Notes: generated by a model from the letters alone, not told the origin. Numbered from the stretch's first letter, positions 1-7,839 are shown. The stretch is DNA of 15,529 bases from Ignavibacteriota bacterium (GCA_003158365.1 PMIW01000147.1:1-15529), one strand, 5' to 3'. Numbers and translations: made by a program.

Positions 1-814
1 GGTTAAACGGATTCGGATAATTCTGTGAAAGTGAGAATTTATCGGCAACTGTGCTGATTGGTTTTATTCCTACCATGCTGCTCCAGTTTGTTGAAACACT
101 GATACCATCAATTACCAAAGTCGGAGATGATGCGGCAGAACCCTGTCTCAAACCGAGTCTTCCTAAACTCGATGCGTCTGATACTGTTCCTGTAACCGGT
201 CCTAAAGTGGGTGTTGTCGGTTCAGTAGAAGGAAATGATGTATTAAATACATAGAAACTCATTTCATCGTCAGTTCCTGATCCTGTAAGAAATTTATATT
301 TAAATACAACTAAATATGTTGTATGCAACTGAAAAATGGATGTGGTATATACAATTGGTCCACCCGATGCAGCACCTTTGCTGATTCCAAATAAGAGTCC
401 GACACCTGATGTATCTTTAATATAAAATCTTGAAGTATATAAAGTTGTTGAAGTTGGGGGTAATAATGCGATAAAATAATCACCCGTTTTGACAGTATCT
501 ACATTTACCATGAATGATACATAAATTGAACCTGAAGTGATACTATCACCTGTTAATTGCTGATAATAATCTTCACCTGTACTGCTCATTCTTGCAGAAA
601 GCCCGATACCGGATAAAGCATAGTTTGTAAAAGTTAAACCAGGGGAAACTATTTTTATCGGATTTGTTGGTCCGCCGCTGAATTCCGTCCAGCCGTGTGA
701 GCCAAGTGTATCGTTTGCAGGATAGTTAAAATTTTCAGTAAGTCGGACCTGAGCACTTACTCCAAGATAAAAAGCGAAGACAAAAAGAATTACAACAGAA
801 ATTTTTGATTTCAT
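1..814 (-). CDS. Secreted beta-rich protein with start of a type IX-style sorting domain (3' end outside window)
   Basis: The gene is partial: it starts at ATG 814-812 and is still open at base 1, giving 271 codons. Residues 1-21 form a signal peptide (basic start, hydrophobic core, cleavage expected after VSA), so the product is exported. The next 230 or so residues are rich in Ser, Thr, Gly and aromatics and look like a beta-sandwich, lectin/LamG-like domain. They include a DNFNYPA-like opening (ENFNYPA), a central GSGTDDEMSFYVF stretch and a late LGRLGLRQGS motif. The last visible residues, FSLSQNYPNPFN, match the start of the C-terminal sorting domain that directs FCB-group proteins through type IX secretion or to surface attachment; about 75 more residues would be expected. 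The leader is A/T-only, without a clear Shine-Dalgarno. The binding target is unknown. The secretion route rests on family knowledge of this motif. Confidence 0.85.
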   Translation of the reverse strand, partial: MKSKISVVILFVFAFYLGVSAQVRLTENFNYPANDTLGSHGWTEFSGGPTNPIKIVSPGLTFTNYALSGIGLSARMSSTGEDYYQQLTGDSITSGSIYVSFMVNVDTVKTGDYFIALLPPTSTTLYTSRFYIKDTSGVGLLFGISKGAASGGPIVYTTSIFQLHTTYLVVFKYKFLTGSGTDDEMSFYVFNTSFPSTEPTTPTLGPVTGTVSDASSLGRLGLRQGSAASSPTLVIDGISVSTNWSSMVGIKPISTVADKFSLSQNYPNPFN

Positions 815-868
815 AATTATTAATTTTTTATATTTTTTAAAGATTAAATGAATTTAATATGTTTTTAT

Positions 869-896
869 CAAAAATACTATGCGAAATTTAATTCAA
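869..896 (-). promoter_or_regulatory. Candidate Bacteroidota-type promoter for the secreted-protein gene
   Basis: Reading the minus strand, TATTTTTG at 876-869 fits the Bacteroidota -7 consensus TAnnTTTG. A TTG at 896-894 sits 17 bases upstream in the -33 position, slightly closer than usual. Transcription would begin roughly 50 bases before the ATG at 814. In such AT-rich sequence the match could be chance. The same octamer occurs ahead of the protease gene at 7753-7746. Confidence 0.4.
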
Positions 897-942
897 TTTT
901 ATGAAAACGTAAAGAAATTAATATGATTTAAATGCAGATTTA

Positions 943-2121
943 TCAGTCATTAATTCCCGATTTCACGAATTTAATAAAGTATAAAACCAGTATTACCGCA
1001 CCGGCAAACGAAAAAAGAAAAGTTACCTGAGGATTAAAGGCACTCCATAATAATCCTGCGATAAGACTCGCTAAAAGAGTAAATACACTTCCCAGACCCG
1101 TATAAAAACCAATTGCCGTCGCAGTATCATTTTTCTCTGCTATAATGCTTATCCATGCTTTTGATATACTTTCCGTAGCAGATGCATATAAACCGTAAAT
1201 GAAAAACAGAATAAAAATAATAACTAATGAAGGTTGAAATGCCATTCCGCCGTAAACAACAGCAAACAATATCAATCCGAGGCAGAATACTTTTTTCAAT
1301 CCAAGCTTATCTGCAAGTATTCCCATCGGATAAGATGTCACTGCATAAACAAAATTGTAAAAAATATAAACTAAAATTACTTCAGTATTCGTATACCCAA
1401 TATATTTTATAAGCAATAGAAGAAAAATATCGGAAGAATTAATAAGTGAGAAAAATAAGAGACCAATAACAAGTTTTTTGTAATCATTGCCTGCGATTTT
1501 CCAGTATTTTAAAAATGCAAAAAAGTCTTTTGATGTAATGCTTGGGTTTGCTTCCTGTTTTTTTTCTTTCAGCAAAAATGTCATTGAAATAGCAAGAAGC
1601 CCGGGAATAAAAGCGATTAAAAATATCAATTTGAAATTATCAGGAAATAACCATATTAACAATAGTGCTCCCGCAGGACCAATCATTGCTCCGGCAGTAT
1701 CCATAGCCCTATGCAGTCCGAATATTCTGCCCTTTGTTTCAGGTGTTGATTCCGAAGATAAAATTGCGTCCCTTGCCGAAGTCCTGATACCTTTTCCAAG
1801 CCTGTCAATTGTTCGTGCACCGAATATCCACAGCGGAAATGTAAAAACCGCCAGCAAGGGTTTTGAAAGAGCACTCAGAAGATATCCGAGCTTTACAAAA
1901 GGAATGCGTTTGCCTAACCTGTCGGATAAATTTCCGAAATACCCCTTGCTGAATCCCGCTGTTCCCTCCGCAAAACCTTCTAGTATCCCGATAAGCAATG
2001 CCGTAAAGCCGATTGATTTTAAGTAAATCGGCATGACAGGGTAAAGCATTTCGCTTGCTATATCCGTGAAAAGGCTTACCAGGCTTAAAATCCAGACGGT
2101 TTTACTGATTTTTATTTTCAA
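943..2121 (-). CDS. MFS transporter, substrate unknown
   Basis: A 392-residue inner-membrane protein with about twelve hydrophobic segments. The major facilitator motif A is clear in the loop after helix 2 (GNLSDRLGKR, residues 63-72), and a second basic signature follows at residues 102-119 (ARTIDRLGKGIRTSARDA). The conserved N-terminal stretch (SLFTDIASEMLYPVMP, about residues 16-31) marks a widespread MFS subfamily whose substrates are mostly unassigned. A drug, sugar or organic-acid exporter are all possible. The start is TTG at 2121-2119: an in-frame TAA lies two codons upstream, and the first internal Met (residue 25) would remove half of the first helix and the conserved motif. The gene follows ugd by 47 bases with no visible terminator between them, so read-through from the ugd operon is plausible but a related function is not shown. 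Confidence 0.9.
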   Translation of the reverse strand: MKIKISKTVWILSLVSLFTDIASEMLYPVMPIYLKSIGFTALLIGILEGFAEGTAGFSKGYFGNLSDRLGKRIPFVKLGYLLSALSKPLLAVFTFPLWIFGARTIDRLGKGIRTSARDAILSSESTPETKGRIFGLHRAMDTAGAMIGPAGALLLIWLFPDNFKLIFLIAFIPGLLAISMTFLLKEKKQEANPSITSKDFFAFLKYWKIAGNDYKKLVIGLLFFSLINSSDIFLLLLIKYIGYTNTEVILVYIFYNFVYAVTSYPMGILADKLGLKKVFCLGLILFAVVYGGMAFQPSLVIIFILFFIYGLYASATESISKAWISIIAEKNDTATAIGFYTGLGSVFTLLASLIAGLLWSAFNPQVTFLFSFAGAVILVLYFIKFVKSGIND

Positions 2122-2138
2122 GTATTAAAAAATTAATA

Positions 2139-2161
2139 ATTGTACATTGAGCATTGTACAT
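2139..2161. repeat. Short direct repeat built on the palindrome TGTACA
   Basis: The 9-base unit ATTGTACAT occurs twice, at 2139-2147 and 2153-2161, separated by TGAGC. Each copy contains the self-complementary hexamer TGTACA, giving two palindromes with centres 14 bases apart. It lies in the 47-base gap between ugd and the MFS gene, 18-40 bases ahead of the MFS start codon. It could be a remnant of a simple-sequence repeat or an operator; nothing here decides. Confidence 0.6.
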
Positions 2162-2168
2162 AGAAGAT

Positions 2169-3476
2169 TTATTTACCAATTCCATAATATACAAATTTCT
2201 TTTCTTTAAGAAGTTTCGGATTGTATATATTTCTTCCGTCGAATATGACTGGAGTTTTCATAATTGATTTCATTTTATCAAAATCAGGTTTTCTGAATTC
2301 ATTCCATTCTGTTACAACTATAAGGGCATCAACATCTTTTAACGAATCATAATAATTTTCAAAGAATTTCAGTTTACTTGATTTTCTTTTAAAAAACGGT
2401 CTTGCTTTTTCATTTGCAACGGGGTCGGACACGTTCACCGAACCTCCATCTTCGAGTATTTTCTGTGCTATTGCAATAGCGGGAGATTCCCTTACGTCAT
2501 CTGTTTTTGGTTTGAAAGACAGGCCCCATATTGCAAATTTTTTACCTGATAATTTTTCGCCAAAGTGCCGTTTAATTTTATGCAATAACATCAATTTCTG
2601 CCTGTAGTTTATTTCCTCAACTGCTTTTAACAGTTTAAAATCTATACCGTTATCGTCTCCTGTCTTGATAAGTGCCTTTATATCTTTCGGAAAACAACTT
2701 CCCCCGTAGCCAACTCCTGCAAATAAAAACTTTTCTCCAATTCTGTTATCGGTACCAATTCCTGTTCTAACGGAATCAATGTTTGCACCTGTTTTTTCGC
2801 AAAGCAGGGCAATATCATTCATAAAAGATATTCTCGTAGCCAGCATTGCATTTGCGGCGTATTTTGTTATTTCTGCACTCTTCTCATCCATGGTAATTAT
2901 CCTGTTGGAAGTCCTCATAAATGCAGAATACAGGTCTTTAATAATGTCGATTGCTTTATTTGATGAGGAGCCAATTACAACTCTGTCGGGAGACATAAAA
3001 TCCATTACAGCATTTCCCTCTTTAAGAAATTCGGGATTATAAACGTAGTTAATTTTATGAACTGAATTGATACTGAAAATATTTCTTATTTTTTCTCCCG
3101 TACCCACAGGAATCGTACTTTTTGCAACAATGATTTTACCTTCCTGCAAAATTAACGCAATTTCCCTGGCGGCAGAAATCACCCTTGAAACATCTGCGGT
3201 ACCATCATCCCCTTGCGGCGTCGGAAGACAAAGAAAAATTATTTCCGAACTGTTTACAACTTCTTTCAAATCCATTGTAAAGCCAAGTCTTTCTTCCTTT
3301 ATATTTTTTCTGAGTAATTCTTCGAGAAGAGGTTCATAAATTGGGCATTTGCCGTTTTTCAGGCTTTCGATTATTTCCGGATTATTATCCATGCAGATAA
3401 CATCGTTGCCGCTTTCTGCAAAACAGGTTCCGGTTACAAGGCCAACATATCCTGTACCGATAATTCCTAATTTCAT
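2169..3476 (-). CDS. ugd: UDP-glucose 6-dehydrogenase
   Basis: This cytoplasmic enzyme oxidises UDP-glucose to UDP-glucuronate with two NAD+. The 435-residue length is normal for the family. The N-terminal Rossmann domain opens with GTGYVG (residues 7-12, NAD binding). NPEFLKEG at 147-154 carries the catalytic Glu153. Lys205 and Asn209 lie in the central helix. The active-site loop GGSCFPKD (residues 258-265) contains nucleophile Cys261 and Asp265. A C-terminal UDP-binding domain follows (WGLSFKPKTDDVRES, about 319-333). The start is ATG at 3476-3474, overlapping the stop of the upstream membrane-protein gene as ATGA, so the two are probably translationally coupled. UDP-glucuronate usually feeds capsule, exopolysaccharide or glycolipid synthesis; no glycosyltransferase is in the window to say which. 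A UDP-N-acetyl-mannosamine dehydrogenase is the main alternative, but motif spacing fits Ugd better. Confidence 0.95.
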   Translation of the reverse strand: MKLGIIGTGYVGLVTGTCFAESGNDVICMDNNPEIIESLKNGKCPIYEPLLEELLRKNIKEERLGFTMDLKEVVNSSEIIFLCLPTPQGDDGTADVSRVISAAREIALILQEGKIIVAKSTIPVGTGEKIRNIFSINSVHKINYVYNPEFLKEGNAVMDFMSPDRVVIGSSSNKAIDIIKDLYSAFMRTSNRIITMDEKSAEITKYAANAMLATRISFMNDIALLCEKTGANIDSVRTGIGTDNRIGEKFLFAGVGYGGSCFPKDIKALIKTGDDNGIDFKLLKAVEEINYRQKLMLLHKIKRHFGEKLSGKKFAIWGLSFKPKTDDVRESPAIAIAQKILEDGGSVNVSDPVANEKARPFFKRKSSKLKFFENYYDSLKDVDALIVVTEWNEFRKPDFDKMKSIMKTPVIFDGRNIYNPKLLKEKKFVYYGIGK

Positions 3477-4477
3477 AGCCCGGTATTAAATTTGAAGTTC
3501 TCTTTTACGGAATAATAGAATCCAATCACGAGCAAAGCAATAAATCCGAGTAAATGACTTACAGTAGCATAACCCAGAGCAGTTTCGGGATTAACACCAA
3601 AAATATTTACAAGTGCCATTTTAGTGAACAAATGGAATGTGCCCGCTGAATTTCCCGGCAGCGGTAGAGTCTGTGCAAATGACATCATTACGAGAATTAA
3701 ATTTGCATCTATAAATGTAAGATTAATATCAAATGCAAAAAATGCAACGTATGTCGAGAAGGCATACGAGACCCACAATGCTATCGTTAACAAAAAAATC
3801 TTGAAATAATATTTCGGATATTTTATAAATAAAAACCCGTTTATTAATGATATAAAAATCTTATGGATTTTTTCCTGATATTTAAAAGGTAATATTTTAG
3901 ATGTAATTTTCTCAACGATAATTTCCGTTTTTTCCAGATTGAAAAGCATTAATACTACAATCAGAACGAACAAAAGGATTGCAATTGAAAAGTAAAGAGA
4001 TATCATTTCAATATTATATTCTCCGAATGTATCCGTTATCTTTTGCCTGTAATATAAAATGCACAATCCGAACGCAATAAACATCGAAAGCATATCAAAT
4101 ATTCTTTCCGCAACAATTGTTCCGAATGCGGAAGCTTTTGAGATACCCTCTTTTTTTGCAAGTAGTACAGGCCTTGAAACTTCTCCGGCTCTCGGTATCA
4201 GTGCATTCATCATATAACCAATCATAACGGTGGAGAAAAGGTTTTTCATGCTGATATTTTCTTTAAGGGGATTCAGTAAGTATTTCCATCTCAATGCCCT
4301 GATATAACTCCCGAATATTGCACCTATTAAAACACTAAAAATGGAATAAATATATTTTGTTTTTTTAAGCTCGGTAAGCAATCCGTTCAGGTCGATTCCC
4401 CTGAATGCAAGATACATAAAGAATACCAGAAGTATCATCAAAACTGAGAAACGCAATATTTTCTTTAATTTCGGCAT
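3473..4477 (-). CDS. Flippase-like membrane protein (lysylphosphatidylglycerol synthase TM-region / UPF0104 family)
   Basis: A 334-residue inner-membrane protein with about eight hydrophobic segments. Family hallmarks are the LRWKYLL motif after helix 2 (residues 62-68), the conserved loop PRAGEVSRPVLLAKKEGIS (about 95-113), an ERIFDML helix start (124-130) and a late LPLPGNSAGTFH stretch. This domain is the membrane half of MprF, which moves lipids across the bilayer; stand-alone members such as AglD2-like proteins are linked to lipid-linked sugar or glycolipid handling. The synthase domain of MprF is absent, so lysyl transfer is not expected. The start is ATG at 4477-4475. The stop overlaps the ugd start by four bases, which suggests that the protein and UDP-glucuronate supply are made together, possibly for a glucuronate-bearing lipid; that link is inference. 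A terminator-like hairpin lies about 50 bases upstream. Confidence 0.86.
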   Translation of the reverse strand: MPKLKKILRFSVLMILLVFFMYLAFRGIDLNGLLTELKKTKYIYSIFSVLIGAIFGSYIRALRWKYLLNPLKENISMKNLFSTVMIGYMMNALIPRAGEVSRPVLLAKKEGISKASAFGTIVAERIFDMLSMFIAFGLCILYYRQKITDTFGEYNIEMISLYFSIAILLFVLIVVLMLFNLEKTEIIVEKITSKILPFKYQEKIHKIFISLINGFLFIKYPKYYFKIFLLTIALWVSYAFSTYVAFFAFDINLTFIDANLILVMMSFAQTLPLPGNSAGTFHLFTKMALVNIFGVNPETALGYATVSHLLGFIALLVIGFYYSVKENFKFNTGL

Positions 4478-4522
4478 TAATAGTCAGTAAAACTCATTAA
4501 ATAGGCAAATAAATATTTCATT

Positions 4523-4571
4523 AAAAAAAATACCAGTAGCAGATTTTACTTGAGAAAAAAACTACCGGTAT
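4523..4571 (-). terminator. Probable rho-independent terminator after lolA
   Basis: On the minus strand ATACCGGTAG (4571-4562) pairs with CTACTGGTAT (4539-4530), with one G-U pair, around a 22-base loop. A run of eight T follows, overlapping the stem by one base. The long, T-rich loop makes the hairpin weaker than the other two terminators in the window. It would separate the envelope-gene group from the flippase-ugd operon. Confidence 0.6.
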
Positions 4572-4625
4572 AAAATCAAAAATAAAAAAACTCCCGTTTA
4601 TGTTAATTTATAATTCAGTCCGTAA

Positions 4626-5255
4626 TCAATTGCGTAAGTCTATTACTTCAACACCTTCGGGCGGAGAAAAAGTAAATTTTGATGAAGCCAGACCTGCATC
4701 GAGAGTAATTTTTTTAAGAGAATAAGTTGTACTCGATTCCGAAGAATTTATAGTGATTTTTCTTATCAAATTTTCTTCCTTATCAACCCAGATTTTTGCG
4801 GATTTGACCGAGCCTTTATGTCTCGGGGACAGCTTCAATACATAACAATCCGACCCTGAAATTGTTTCGGAGCCGTCTAGGTCCGAATAAAAATTCTCGG
4901 GATAATTAAATAAAAACTTATTCGGGGAAAATGTATTTCCGTCGTTTTTATAATTATCTATTACAACCTGTTTTTTCTTTTTGGAATATGACCAAGAGGT
5001 CACGCCATCTGTTACAATTGTTTCATTTTTGGACTCTATCCTGTATTTATCCTCTTTCTGAATATAAATGATGCCTGAAGAGGACTGTGTGCTGCCTGAA
5101 GAATATTTAACCGATTGCGAATATGTTGCCTGGGCGTCCTTGGTACTGTTATACTTGGACTGCACATTTTTGATAATTTCCTGGGCATCCTGAGAATAAA
5201 CAGCATTTACAAAAAATGAGAGAAATATTACAATAGAAATTTTTAATATATTCAT
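4626..5255 (-). CDS. lolA: Outer-membrane lipoprotein carrier protein LolA
   Basis: LolA is the periplasmic chaperone that takes lipoproteins from the LolCDE transporter and delivers them to the outer membrane. The 209-residue product starts with a signal peptide (residues 1-20, cleavage near VYS-Q). The mature part has the LolA pattern: an early helix ending in a YNSTKDAQATYSQ segment, alternating beta strands, a central DGVTSWSYS strand and a C-terminal VWVDKEE-like strand (IWVDKEENLIRK) followed by the FTFSPPEGVEVI ending. Length and order fit the family. The start is ATG at 5255-5253. Bacteroidota usually lack LolB and none is seen here. It lies 66 bases downstream of the DUF3108 gene in an envelope-protein cluster. 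A related LolA-like protein with another lipophilic cargo is the alternative. Confidence 0.88.
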   Translation of the reverse strand: MNILKISIVIFLSFFVNAVYSQDAQEIIKNVQSKYNSTKDAQATYSQSVKYSSGSTQSSSGIIYIQKEDKYRIESKNETIVTDGVTSWSYSKKKKQVVIDNYKNDGNTFSPNKFLFNYPENFYSDLDGSETISGSDCYVLKLSPRHKGSVKSAKIWVDKEENLIRKITINSSESSTTYSLKKITLDAGLASSKFTFSPPEGVEVIDLRN

Positions 5256-5295
5256 TATAATTACTAATTTTTAAAGATATTAATTAAGTTAAGCA

Positions 5296-5301
5296 ATTAT
5301 A
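5296..5301 (-). promoter_or_regulatory. Possible -10 element ahead of lolA
   Basis: A perfect TATAAT hexamer on the minus strand, in the 66-base gap before lolA and about 41 bases ahead of its ATG. The extended octamer TATAATTG also differs by one base from the Bacteroidota -7 consensus. No good upstream element is seen at the right distance, and chance occurrence is likely enough in such AT-rich sequence, so this is weak. Confidence 0.28.
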
Positions 5302-5321
5302 GAAGTTTTTTCAATTCAAAA

Positions 5322-6104
5322 TTACTTATCATAAACAGGGGGGGACCAGTTCTTTTTCTTATAAGATGTAAGCTCAAGCGTGACACTGCCGATTGAGACA
5401 TTAAATTTTGCTTTAAGGGGTACGCGCGCATCATCATCTGATAACCACCCCACGAATTCTCCGGTCAAACCGAATACCCCCTTGAAGTGAGCAGTACCGA
5501 GAATTTTTATTGCCGACATGTCATAACTTTTTAAATCGCTCGATACGACATCTTTATTCATATTAAACGAATAGTTTACGGTCGATTCCTGTGAATTAAT
5601 ATATACAGGAACAATGTAGTTTTTGTTAACCAAAGAATGCAGTCTGGCATTGTAAAATAATGACAACCCGTCCTGAAATCTTTTATTCGCATCGATTTTT
5701 ATTTCCTTGCTTTCTTCATTCTGAAAATTCCTGTCGCTTTTTGCTATTATAACTCCTTTTTCATAATCAAAAGTATAATCAATATGGTTAATGTCTTTTT
5801 CCTTAAATTCTGAAGAATAAAACCTATAAGAATAAATCGAGTCTCTTATGTTTATAATCGTAGATTCAAAAAAATAATTTATTTTAACAAGCGGCAGGGC
5901 TTCATAATTTTTAAGCTCTGCCGTTGTCGTATATTTTTTTGTACTTGCGTCAAAACTGGATATTTTAAATTTTACTTCTCCGAGCTTTATAAAGCCATAA
6001 TATACCTTATACGTAAGTTCTTCGCCGACTTCAAGCATTTTATTTTCAGCAAAGGAATTACAGGTTAATAATAATATCAGTAATATGTAATTAATTATTT
6101 TCAC
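5322..6104 (-). CDS. Exported DUF3108 protein
   Basis: About 260 residues with an N-terminal signal peptide (hydrophobic stretch NYILLILLLTCNSFA, cleavage just after), then the DUF3108 opening GEELTYKVYYGFIKLGEVKF. The rest is predicted to be beta-rich, with the family's late pattern of a FKGVFGLTGEFVGWLSDD segment and a final VTLELTSYKK strand. DUF3108 proteins are periplasmic or outer-membrane associated and have no assigned function; a lipid-binding beta fold like those of LolA and LolB has been suggested by shape only. The start is non-ATG: either TTG at 6110 or, as chosen here, GTG at 6104, which sits 10 bases after a GGA. Either start follows the protease stop codon directly, so the two genes are surely co-transcribed. 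The first in-frame Met would lose the signal peptide. Confidence 0.86.
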   Translation of the reverse strand: MKIINYILLILLLTCNSFAENKMLEVGEELTYKVYYGFIKLGEVKFKISSFDASTKKYTTTAELKNYEALPLVKINYFFESTIINIRDSIYSYRFYSSEFKEKDINHIDYTFDYEKGVIIAKSDRNFQNEESKEIKIDANKRFQDGLSLFYNARLHSLVNKNYIVPVYINSQESTVNYSFNMNKDVVSSDLKSYDMSAIKILGTAHFKGVFGLTGEFVGWLSDDDARVPLKAKFNVSIGSVTLELTSYKKKNWSPPVYDK

Positions 6105-6110
6105 AAACAA

Positions 6111-7715
6111 TTAATCCATTTTCATTAATTTTATTGCTTCATAAAACAAGCTCAGTGCTTTCTGAACCTGTTCATCATTGCTTATAAACACAGCATAATT
6201 ACCTTCATTACCCCACAGGTCTCTTGCAATCTGGCTTTTAATGGAAATCTTGATGAAATCAATATCCCTGTTGAATGCGGTATTATCGAATTCCACTTTT
6301 CTTTTTCCGGCAAGCTCTTTCAGATTACTTAACATATTATCATCAACATTAAACTTATCCCTGAATTCTATATATGTTTTATAATTATTTTCAATACTTT
6401 TCCTGTTTGAAGCCAGGTAATTTTCAACAAATTCATAAAACAAATTCAGCCTTCTCAACTGCACCGTATAAGAAGTCAGTGTATCGAGTTTTACAAAATA
6501 ATCGGGAGTTATTCCGCCTCCGCCGTAAACAGTTCTTCCTTTTGATGTTTTATACTCCGGACGCGTTGTATCTTTCGTATTATTCATGTCTTTATCGTGT
6601 AATATGTTCTCGCCTTCGAGTGTATCGAGCTTCATAGAATGCATGTATTTTCCGCCTTCATAAGGTTTCTGAATCAAACGGCCCGAAGGGGTATAATATC
6701 TTGCGGTAGTAACTCTGAATGCCGATCCGTCGAATAAATCGAACTGCCTCTGAACAAGACCTTTTCCAAATGTTGTTTCTCCGACAATCAGACCCCTGTC
6801 CAGATCCTGAATTGCACCCGCCAAAATCTCGCTTGCAGATGCCGAGCCTTCATTGACTAGCAGTATCAAAGGAAGTTCGGTAAAACTACCTCCTGTGGAA
6901 TTATATACTTCTTCAAATTCTTTGGTTCTGCTTTTTGTAAATACAATCTTCTTTCCTTTTGGAATAAATTCACTGGAAATCCTGAATGCCTGTTCAAGGT
7001 AACCACCCGGGTTGCCCCTTATATCGAGCATAAGCATCTTCATTCCCTGTCCCTTTAATTTATTCATGGCCTGCATGAATTCATCATATGTGGTTGCAGC
7101 AAATCTTGACATTCTTAAATATCCGACATCACTGTTTATCATGAACGAGGCATCTACACTGTATAAAGGTATTTTATCTCTTGTTATTTCAAAATCAATA
7201 ACTTTATTATTTCCGTATCTTACAATAGAGACAATTACTTTTGTCCCTTTCGGACCTCGCAGTCTTTTCGGCACATCTTCCCTTGAAATTTTTATGCAAG
7301 CTTCCCCGTCAATTTTAACAATTTTATCTCCTGCAAGTATCCCAAGCTTTTCGGAAGGACCTCCGCTGATTGGTGATACAACCGTTAGGGTATCATTAAT
7401 TATGTCAAATTCGACACCGATTCCGTCAAAGCTGCCCTGAAAATCTTCGTTTACTCTTTTCAATTGTTCCTGGCTGATATACGTGGAGTGCGGATCTAAT
7501 TCATCCAGCATTCCCCTTATTGCTGCCTCGGTAAGTTTTTGCGTGTCGATATTATCAACATAGTATCTCGATGTAATACCCAGTACATCAGCGAATTTTT
7601 TTACCTGGTCAGATACCTTATCATCGGAAATTGCATTTTGAATTTTCATCCCTGCTACTATACCTATCACCAACAGTACTAAAAATAACGGGACAATTAA
7701 TTTTTTGTGAATCAT
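6111..7715 (-). CDS. ctpA: C-terminal processing peptidase, S41 family
   Basis: A membrane-anchored periplasmic serine protease of 534 residues that trims or degrades envelope proteins from their C-termini. The order is: an N-terminal signal/anchor helix (about 8-22), a capping helix region with LDPHSTYIS (73-81), a PDZ domain (about 85-170, with GIGVEFD and GDKIVKIDG), and the S41 catalytic core. Spacing to E. coli Prc identifies Ser293 in GSASASEI, Asp304 and Lys318 in FGKGLVQ as the catalytic residues; all are intact. A C-terminal helical extension (about 400-534) is typical of Bacteroidota/Chlorobi-group CtpA proteins. The start is ATG at 7715-7713, in an A-rich leader. The next gene follows without a gap. 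A tail-specific protease beside two exported proteins (DUF3108 and LolA) suggests an envelope maintenance operon, but its substrates cannot be read from sequence. Confidence 0.95.
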   Translation of the reverse strand: MIHKKLIVPLFLVLLVIGIVAGMKIQNAISDDKVSDQVKKFADVLGITSRYYVDNIDTQKLTEAAIRGMLDELDPHSTYISQEQLKRVNEDFQGSFDGIGVEFDIINDTLTVVSPISGGPSEKLGILAGDKIVKIDGEACIKISREDVPKRLRGPKGTKVIVSIVRYGNNKVIDFEITRDKIPLYSVDASFMINSDVGYLRMSRFAATTYDEFMQAMNKLKGQGMKMLMLDIRGNPGGYLEQAFRISSEFIPKGKKIVFTKSRTKEFEEVYNSTGGSFTELPLILLVNEGSASASEILAGAIQDLDRGLIVGETTFGKGLVQRQFDLFDGSAFRVTTARYYTPSGRLIQKPYEGGKYMHSMKLDTLEGENILHDKDMNNTKDTTRPEYKTSKGRTVYGGGGITPDYFVKLDTLTSYTVQLRRLNLFYEFVENYLASNRKSIENNYKTYIEFRDKFNVDDNMLSNLKELAGKRKVEFDNTAFNRDIDFIKISIKSQIARDLWGNEGNYAVFISNDEQVQKALSLFYEAIKLMKMD

Positions 7716-7745
7716 AGTTTTATTATATTTTCTTATAAGTTAATA

Positions 7746-7753
7746 CAAAAATA
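7746..7753 (-). promoter_or_regulatory. Candidate Bacteroidota -7 box ahead of the S41 protease
   Basis: The minus-strand octamer TATTTTTG fits TAnnTTTG and is identical to the box at 876-869. It is 31 bases upstream of the protease ATG, giving a leader of about 25 bases. No TTTG or TTG lies at the expected -33 distance, so the match is half a promoter. Confidence 0.35.
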
Positions 7754-7776
7754 ATTAAATTTAGTTCCATAAAATC

Positions 7777-7810
7777 ATCATATTAAATATTTAAATCAAA
7801 TTAATATGAT
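7777..7810. repeat. Perfect 10-bp inverted repeat in the antiporter-protease gap
   Basis: ATCATATTAA at 7777-7786 is exactly mirrored by TTAATATGAT at 7801-7810 around a 14-base AT-only or near AT-only spacer. It lies 30 bases past the antiporter stop and 62-95 bases before the protease start. There is no T-tract and almost no G-C pairing, so it is a poor terminator. Its position just upstream of the candidate -7 box would suit an operator. Confidence 0.6.
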
Positions 7811-7839
7811 AATTTCTTATTAATCCTAGCAAATCTACA

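Noticed and set aside
1487..2026. Long plus-strand open frame of 179 codons inside the MFS gene
   Set aside because: It is antisense to a well-conserved transporter and its translation has no family signature; it is a shadow of the real gene's codon pattern, as are the other plus-strand frames inside genes.
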